Shown piece by piece: positions 56,170 to 64,000 of a DNA stretch of 64,000 bases (its first letter is position 1; each line of letters begins with the position of its first letter). The stretch is from Quillaja saponaria (lineage: Eukaryota > Streptophyta > Magnoliopsida > Fabales > Quillajaceae). The DNA is taken from positions 17,581,001 to 17,645,000 of the forward strand of contig CM055605.1 in assembly GCA_029379385.1 (NCBI GenBank), in the 5' to 3' direction. The notes beneath the pieces were generated by a model. It was not told the DNA's origin and searched no databases. It saw nothing but the letters and a program-made list of their open reading frames with translations. Position numbers and translations under genes: made by a program.

Positions 56170-57650
56170 ATCTCAATAACACTTGATGGGTGGATCCAAC
56201 ACTTGAACTTTCTGTAATCTATGACATTGCAGGTATGCAGCATCATAAATTAATTTAGTTTGTGCTGCTAAAAGTTTCAAAACTGGACCCTCCGCATCAT
56301 ATCATCCGAACTTCCAATTATGATGCCCATTGAAGAAGTGGAAAACCATCTTCATCCCACCTGTGTCAAAATATATATAAGCAAAAAGAGTAAAATCTTG
56401 AACTATTTTTGCCACCCTTAACAAACAGGAAAATAAAAAGAAATTATATTGGCAACCAACAAGCTAATAGAACCAGGTATATGGGAGCCAACGCAAAATC
56501 TCCAGATGAAACACAAAAAACAGTGGCTTATTTCACTATAGTAGTTTATTTTTAAACTTATGGCAGCTATCATTCCAGTCTCCTGACATAGAACTGACAC
56601 AAGGGAGGCTTTCCCAATTCTTCTCTCTCTCCTCCACTGAAAAGAAGGGCAGGCCAGGGTCACAGATCTGTATCTTGGAAAATGCCATACTTAGTATACA
56701 GATTAAGACCAATTTAAAAGGCCAATAACAGTTGAACCAGCACAGGTCACAGGATGTGTGCAATTGATAAGCACCTCAACTCAACTCAACTAAACTAAGT
56801 CTTAAAATTCCAAACTAGTTGGGGTCGGCGATATGAATCATTTTCCTCCATTCGCATTGATCCAAGACAACGTTTTCATTAATTCCTAGCACATCCATAT
56901 CTTTCTCTATGACTGTCCCTCAAGAAAGTTTCGGTCTCCCCTTTCCCCGTCTAATACCTGGCACCTGGACCAAGTAACCTTGCTTAACTACTGCGTCCAT
57001 TGGCCGATGTTGGATGCTGTCCAAACCAACGTAGATGATTCTCCCTCATTTTCTCCTCAATAGGTGCTACTTTCCACCTTCTACGAATCTCCTTCATTCC
57101 TTATTCTATCCTTTCTTGTATGTCCTGTCATCCATCTCAACATTCTCATTTCGGACTACTCCCATCTTATGCGAATGTTGCTTCTTAACTGTCCAACATT
57201 CGGTACCATACAGCATAGCTGGTCTCACTGCTGACTTATAAAATTTCCCTTTCAATCTATTCAGGATTTTAGAATCACATAAAACTCCTGAAGCACTCCG
57301 CCACTTCACCCACCTATAGGATCAAAATCAGATACAGTACTAAGAATGAGGTAAGTAGAGAGAGAGATAGAGAGGCACAGATCTTCTCATTGAATAAAGA
57401 TATTCAATTTCCTTCAGTATAGATATTTGCTAGCAATATGTTACCACTAATCACAAGATTTTATCAGATTGTTTATGAATAGCTATGAAACCTTGAAAAT
57501 GGTGGAACACTGGAACTTGATTTTCAACAAACTGTACAGAAACAAGTTATTGAGAAGACTTAATAAAAAATTCATCATAGCCACAATAAACTTACCTTTT
57601 AATGCTTGACATCTCTAAACAGCACATGGCAAAGACAGCTGTCCGACATA
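56170..57650 (-). other. 3' UTR of the SPP gene with a probable 3' UTR intron
   Basis: After the SPP stop (57651-57653) the minus strand continues for 55 bases to AAAAG|GTAAGTTTATT, a consensus donor, so the first UTR exon ends at 57596. A good acceptor (TATTTTGACACAG) stands at 56361-56373 and starts a non-AT-rich segment running left from 56360 to about 56170. I infer a spliced 3' UTR with an intron of about 1.2 kb (56361-57595). No protein is encoded in it. Additional small exons are possible. Confidence 0.5.
56773..57315 (-). mobile_element. 3' fragment of a plant RTE-type LINE
   Basis: The minus strand encodes the end of a LINE reverse transcriptase with breaks: [20 protein letters not shown], then [16 protein letters not shown], and further on GIRRGKGRPK and WRKMIHIADPN followed by a stop. 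It ends with the family tail CCGACCCCAACTAGTTTGG and TTGAG repeats (56773-56795). Frameshifts show it is dead. It lies within the inferred 3' UTR intron of the SPP gene, in the same transcriptional direction. Confidence 0.92.
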
Positions 57651-60600
57651 TCATGTTGTAGGCCGTGTCATTGTAGATAAACCACGCCCCATAGGAATGA
57701 CCCCTGGAAATGCTTCCTCTCCTTCTTCCTCTTCCAAGGGAGCTGCATAATTACAGATAAAATGAGTTTTCCCGTAAGCAACCAGAAATGAGTAATAGTA
57801 CTTGTTCTAACATGTAATTGTGTTAATTTATTTATTTATTTTTTCTTTTTTGTTCTTTTTTATGTAACAGCAAAAGAAATTTTAGGTAATGAGAACTGCA
57901 TTCATACAAGTCCATCTAAACCCAGTAATAACAGTTATAATAATAATAATAACAACAGGGAACATCATAGTGACTGAAGCTACATATACTTCGGTATTCT
58001 TGAACTACACAGAGCATGTCATTCTACTTAAATTCAGAGGCATATCAGAAGAATGAGGAAAGCCAATACAACTAATATCAGATTAAGGATAAACATAAGT
58101 CCTTACGAGTGACATCTTGGCCAGCCTGAGCCCCAGCAATTCCAATACATGAATATAAAGAATTCTCATCCACTTTCAACTGCTCATACGCCATGAATAT
58201 ATCCTCGATAGTTGCAGCTTCATACAGAGATACAAGATCTTTGATGCATGATATGTCCTGATCCCACATTCATCAGAAAGATCATATATTAAAAAAAGAT
58301 CATCTGTGAGAAACTAAAAAGAAAGTTAAAGTAACAAATTTCATCCAAGTTGCAAAAAACACATAAACCCGCAAACCAATTTGTTTCCAGTCAGTAAAAA
58401 ATATTATTTCAGAATTAGATGTTCAGCTTCAAGCATTCTAACCAACCTTCCTTGGAACAGAAGAAGCTTGCAAATGAGCTAACAATCCAAGCCAATAGGC
58501 ATTTGACTTAATTTCTGCTTCATGTCTCATCAGAAGGGTTCGCTTAGCCTGTAAGTGCAATGAAAACCAGATTGGTTCAACAATATTTCAATACAGAAAA
58601 AATCTCATCATATAAAAACAAGAAGAAATTGCAGAGGAGAATTAAAGTTAGGATGGAACAATTTTGACCACCCAATAGCTCTTAAAAAGTCTGGATTTCA
58701 AGTTCCCAAGGATATTCCAAGTTTCAAATACATTGGCATCAATCACATCTATGTAACAGAAACACTTCAATCCAAAAATGAACTGAAGTTAAAAGAAATA
58801 TGAGTGTATGTACAACAACTAACCCTGTCCAACTCCCTCTCAGTAATTTTGTTGGTATGCAGGCCTCTAAGAACACTCTTGCATGCATCAACGGCTTTAT
58901 GCACCTGGAAATTAGATTGAACTTTTTAAGTAATTAGACATTACTGGAAACATGTATTCAGAAGCATATATACACCAAAAAGATTGAAAATAACCTTTTC
59001 TGGGGTTGATGTCACGGATACCACATACCATCCAAGCTTAAGTCTATCAAACAGGTTTAATTCGAATGACACATCATATGTCAATCCTAGTGAATCTCTG
59101 ACTGTTGTAAAAAGCCTGTAAAAACCGCATGTGAATTACATGGTAAGTAAAGGTAACTGAAATATCTCTGAATAGATTCTAGAATACTATCAAGCATTCG
59201 TACCTCTGAATATGTACTGCACATCCCATATACCTTACCTAAATGTTTTACTCAACACTATGCAAAACAATAATTATCACAATGTGTTGCGTGTGATTTC
59301 ATTTAAAAAAGAATGTACTATAAGCAGAACTAAATATTTGATAGGCCTACATGCACCACCAGCTTAATGGGGAGAATAATATTCAGTAATGGTGAATTTT
59401 CTTAGGATGGTTAATATTATATAGTAACTGACATTAATGCCAGAGCAGCATTCTGTAAAAAATCCAACTAGTAAGCCTTGCAACTAAAGGTGAGCAAGAC
59501 AAGCTACCTAGAATTAATAATTTCTGCTAGCAACCCCATTGTGATGCCAAAGAAAAGAGGGTGACCACGGAGTTTTCTTTGTATATCCTTCTCAGCATCA
59601 TGAACTTCCACATCTGGCACATCAAGTTTCACCATCAGCTGGTAATACAGAAATGACAAGAACAAAACATAATTGAATATGACGCAACAATTCACCATCA
59701 GCCGTCGATGTATTATTAACTGACTCTAACAAGTCTTTGCCATCAACTGTAAAACCCCAACGGTTTGGTGCAGGACCAGCAATATATGCACATGCTCTCT
59801 CATCAGTATCCTTCAAGAATACCTGATTAAGAGCAAATAAATGACCAATTACATGTGGATGTAGCATAAAACTTGAAGTTCAGGGAAGAAAGGAAAGTAG
59901 TTTGCAAAAATTGAACATTGAAGAAATATTTAGTAACTTAAAGTTTCCATGAAATGAACATCTATGTTTAATAATAAATTATTCTATTAACCAAAAATAT
60001 AAAAAATAAAAATTATGCTTTGCATCTCACTTCTTGAAACTGCAGATCAGATGAAGATTGTTGAAACAAGGGCTGCCTGAATTCTTGCTCGCTTTTGGAA
60101 TTTATTGTTGCCTGGACTGTGCCAAGGTAATCAAGAATGCAAGATTCAATTTCCTCCTCTGTGAAATCCCCTACAATACTTACCTAAAGGAAAAATTGCA
60201 ATACAATCATTTAAATGAGAATGAATGTGATGTATGGATAAAAAGTTAAGAAATGATATTTCAAATTTAGTAAATACAGACCTCCATGTTATTGCCAACA
60301 AATTGATTCATTACAGCATCCTTTACGGATTGCAGAGTCAAACTTTCTAGTGATTTAGGGGTAGGCTCAATAAATCTCTCATCTCCATCCAACATTGCCA
60401 ACATGAGTTTGTGTGCAGTTGATCGTTCCAAGCTTTTCGGGATGGATCGGTAATATGACAAGTACAACTGCCTTGCTCTATCAAATGCATCATCCAGCCA
60501 TACGCTATGCTGCAAATCAGAACCACCATGAGAAATATGATAGAAATCACTCGTAGTTGAATACTGCTAGAAGACCTTTGGAAGTAGTACTGCATTGCCA

Positions 60601-63600
60601 ATCACGTTGATAAGGAGCATCAAAACACTAGAATAACATGTAGATTACAGATGACAATGTGCTTACCTCAAGCACCATGTGAAGCAACTGGAAAGCTGCA
60701 CGCATACCATTATCTCTTAGAGTAAAACGGAATTCCATAGCTATAAATTCCTCCGTAGATTCCAAAGAGCAATTTATTAGGTGATTTACACAGAAAAGTT
60801 CTACCTGGCACAGTTCATCAAATATAAACAAGGCACAATCAGTTCAATGGGATATGTTTTGATCTATTTTTACAACACAAAACTAGCATCATTGTGAAGC
60901 ATAGACACTGACATGGGTATCCAGTATCGGATACAATACAACGCATGTCAAAGACCGAGATCCGTTAATTTTTAAAAATCTAGGATACGAGACTGCAGGA
61001 TATCTTGAATTAAAACAACAAATTATATTATATAGAAAGTTATAAATAGTTTAAACTAAAGTAGTAAGAGCATAAATGATGGCTATGAAGCATAATTGAA
61101 GATGTTCCTGGAGAAAACATATAAATAAATAAAAAGTTGTAATAGACATACCAAAAGAGTATACTCATTCCAAATCATAATCATAGTATCGGATAAGCAA
61201 CTTCTCAGATCAATAATTTAAAACAAATACAACGGTAATAGAGTAAATTTTTTGTGGTGTAGGAAAAAGAAAAAAAACGTAAATCTAAATCTCTATTTCT
61301 TGACAGCACGCATGGTCTGTGAGGCACATGCATACATTCAGAGATAAATGTGCATGCATGCATTAATACATATATTTATAGTGAAGAGATTAGAACATTA
61401 GTGTATGCACAACACATTAGGAACAATTAACAATGACATATAAATGAGGAATCTAATATAAATCTTTATCTAGCAGTACTTACTAAACGGAGCAAATTCA
61501 CTTGCCTTAGAGACATTATATAGTACAACATATTAAGAATAAGAATAATTTATTCTTACCTGCTCCCTTGAGAAGTTTCCGACGCGACCTCCCTCACTAA
61601 GAGTCCGAACACCAACAATCACAGATCCACTTGCAGCAGAACTTTCAGCTGCACGTCCGCCGCCAACAATTAGCCTCATAACACCACTCTGTGCTTCAGA
61701 TTTTGAAATCTGAAAAAAGAAAAGACAAAAATGGTTGGAAGATTTTAAGATTTAAGGAACACCATCCAATTACATCCATACAAATTCGAAGTATGGATGC
61801 CAACTGGAAACCCTTATGACATGTCTTGGAAACCAGTACTGTCTCAAGCACTGCATTATGAAAACCACTGGATACAAATATGAGCATACCCATACAAATC
61901 AAAAAATACTTTTAAGATGATAAAGTTCCATCATGTAACATGACAGATCTATGTGAAATGAATAAAGTACAGATTGGAAAAATTAAAGAAAAAAAATAAA
62001 TGAAACAAAAATCAGTCTCCACATTTCTTAAAAAGAGTGTGTCTGCATACAAATATATTGAGAAAACATATGCATACAATCCCATATCAAAGAAAACAAC
62101 GCAAACTTAATATTACTTTAACTGCTTTACTAACATCTGAATATAACTTCTTTATTTAATACCTTGTAATTGATAGGAATTCCATTGGAAAGACAGAGTT
62201 GAGTTATCCCTGTTTCCTTATCATGATGTTTTGTTACATCTCTTACTGTACTTAAAGGAACAAAGGCTGGCTTACGCTCAAGCCTTAACTCTTGCAGCTG
62301 TGATAAGATATCAATTCTTTTGGCACCTCAAGCTGCACAAAAAAGCAAAATCTTATAGTTAACAATTGTATACATTAAGAACCATAAGATTAATTTCAAT
62401 ACTAAAGGGAAGTCAAGTTGAGGGAAACACACCTCAGGTTCAGCCTCAATAGGTTCCTCCAACCCTGCTCTTATAGCATCTGTTATTTCAGTTGATGATA
62501 TCTTGAACTCCATTTCACCCATTCCATCAACATATACTTTCTTCGGAACACATGCAACAATTGCTGCAGGAAGAGGTGCAGTTGGTTTTCCAAAATCAGC
62601 CATAAACTCTAGCATCTCAGCCCCAATTGAGTTAACCTGCATCAAAAGGTTCATTAATTACTAACAAAAATAGCCGCCAAATATTTTTCATGATTATATA
62701 ACTTTTTTTGGTGCTTGATTAAAATAGGACAAAAGCAGGAAAAATTGAAGATGTAAATAATTACAAAAAATAAAAATTAAAAACTAAATCTAATAATAAC
62801 AATGTAAACAAAGTTAATATAGTTTGAGTGTACAATTCAGATATTTGATAATGGCATGCTCACAAGTAGTTTAGATATTTCTTTCTGCTAAAAAGGACGG
62901 TCATTATCTGAAAACACTATGCTAGCAACCAATATATGAGATGTAAGACGGAACTTCCAGCTACATAACTGATGATAAGAAAAGTTATGATATAACATAA
63001 AAGTTCCTTATACTGTATCAGCAAGACCCGTCAAGATAAATGTGTATAAGAAAGCAATTAGCATCCAATTTTTTATTTTTTTTTTTTTTATAAGTGACAA
63101 TTTTATCATCAACTTATGCATTCATTGTCTACAAATTAAATAAAATATATATGGCTAAATAATATAAAAAATTATAGCGTTGTTTCCCTAATAAGAAGCA
63201 GGAAAATTGAAATGAAGAAACATAGAAAACATCAGACGAGGTCCAAAGGCTGCTTGTTAAAATACCTCTTCAAGTGTTACTGTTCCAGCAACAGCTAGCA
63301 AACTCTCATGTCCTTGTGTCTGGTCCATCACTTGATGGCCCAGAGCGTCACTCTCCATGATAAAATCCAAATTGTCAACAGAAGATACATTATCGATCAT
63401 AGCTGCCAGGTGCTCACTATCTTTTAGAAGAGCATCCAAATATCGAGTCAATTCACCCTTGGTGACACCAAATTCTTTGAGCCTGCGAACCTGATTTCAT
63501 AATTTTCATTAGATACATGTACAAAGAGAATCCACATAAGTCATCCTCCTAGTCTAAAATCGAGCTACAAAACGGTTTTCTCTTGCCAAATTCCAATTAA

Positions 63601-63920
63601 GAAGGTCCAGAAAACATAACCACAAGAAATACAGGCCTTAGAGGGGCCATTAATCATTTTTAATCTCATCACATATATAATTTATCATGTAATATCTTCA
63701 ATGTAGACCAAAAAATACGTAGCAACTAAAAATGCAAATAAAACAGGAAGGCAAATGCTGAGGAAGGCCAGGAAGAAGAATCAACCTCTTGGACAGCAAC
63801 TTTAATTGCACTTTGGCAATTCTTCGGTTCTGCAGTTACAGTAAGAGTTGTCACTGTACATCCTTCCCTTCCAGAATCACTATGGTCCAATTCAATTGAA
63901 GTGAATGGTGGATTTGAACT
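57651..63920 (-). CDS. SPP: Stromal processing peptidase, chloroplastic (C-terminal ~727 residues; gene runs off the right edge)
   Basis: This M16 metallopeptidase cleaves transit peptides from proteins imported into the plastid stroma. Fifteen exons were placed by GT/AG borders and phase: 63786-63920, 63266-63490, 62433-62636, 62163-62332, 61560-61709, 60667-60804, 60282-60509, 60031-60183, 59696-59822, 59508-59613, 58995-59115, 58824-58904, 58447-58548, 58107-58257, 57651-57742. Recognisable blocks are VMRLIVGGGRAAE, VRTLSEGGRVGNFSREQ, RACAYIAGPAPNRWGF, HPLFFGITMGLLAEIINSR and RDSLGLTYDVSFELNLFDR (the M16 Arg/Tyr region). The end is GVIPMGRGLSTMTRPTT, the family C-terminus. The zinc-binding HxxEH lies upstream, outside the window. 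Two oddities: exon 62163-62332 lacks one base (about 62304), and the 59696/59613 junction is ambiguous. If the deletion is real, this copy is not functional. Confidence 0.95.
62163..62332 (-). pseudogene. SPP exon with a one-base deletion
   Basis: Flanking exons require 171 bases here; 170 are present. The frame reads LEVPKELIS at the 5' side and, one frame over, QLQELRLERKPAFVPLSTV and onward to SNGIPINYK. The shift falls at about 62302-62308 (plus strand tgataagata). Both splice sites are intact. The choice between a genuine null mutation and a base-calling error cannot be made from the sequence. Confidence 0.85.
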
Positions 63921-64000
63921 CTGAAAAGTTGCTATCAATTAGCTACACATTAAAGCTAAGCATGACTCCCCAGTGAAATACAAAAACTAAAAGCATGACA
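63921..64000 (-). other. SPP intron at the right window edge
   Basis: The acceptor CTTTTCAG lies immediately upstream of the first exon in the window. The rest of the intron and all 5' exons lie beyond 64000. Confidence 0.8.

Noticed and set aside
57035..57241. Plus-strand ORF near the LINE
   Set aside because: Antisense shadow of the LINE reverse transcriptase fragment on the minus strand.

Overview
This is a nuclear segment of a flowering plant, most likely a eudicot. The evidence is AT-rich DNA with GT/AG introns, a plant stromal processing peptidase gene, a Bet v 1/norcoclaurine-synthase-like gene, an Au-type SINE, and many nested plant LTR retrotransposons. The species cannot be named from the sequence.

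Layout. Positions 1-226 hold the last two exons of an unidentified plus-strand gene. From about 1.5 to 17 kb there are transposon remains: Ty3/gypsy and LINE fragments, two nested copies of a very long LTR family, a CACTA element with intact ends (9702-12219), and a minus-strand gag-protease relic with an in-frame tandem duplication. A two-exon S-norcoclaurine synthase-like (PR-10/Bet v 1) gene lies at 17437-18530; one extra base disrupts its conserved N-terminus. From 20.8 to 43.1 kb is a retrotransposon block: a complete short LTR element (20831-23338), a gag-only element (24371-30577) with a 4.0 kb solo LTR inside its own 5' LTR, a second solo LTR (34264-37147), an Athila-like gag-protease remnant, and another copy of the long LTR family.

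From 43.6 to 55.3 kb is the most interesting region: three minus-strand genes for small secreted proteins with six cysteines in the spacing C-x3-C-x3-C-x13-C-x3-C-x3-C, which resembles the olive pollen protein Ole e 6. Two of them lie on copies of one segmental duplication, and a third, shorter copy of that segment lies at 32.6-33.4 kb. An Au SINE sits between the TATA box and start codon of one gene, and the paralogous site in the other copy is empty. The other copy has its own Harbinger-type MITE and has lost one of the six cysteines. A 924 bp TRIM element (47577-48500) lies between the two copies.

From 56.2 kb to the right edge is the 3' part of the chloroplast stromal processing peptidase gene on the minus strand: 15 coding exons, a probable 3' UTR intron containing a LINE fragment, and a one-base deletion in one exon. 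The real genes here look independent; no operon or pathway links them. Both large protein genes carry one-base indels in conserved sequence, so base errors in the assembly must be considered alongside real mutations.
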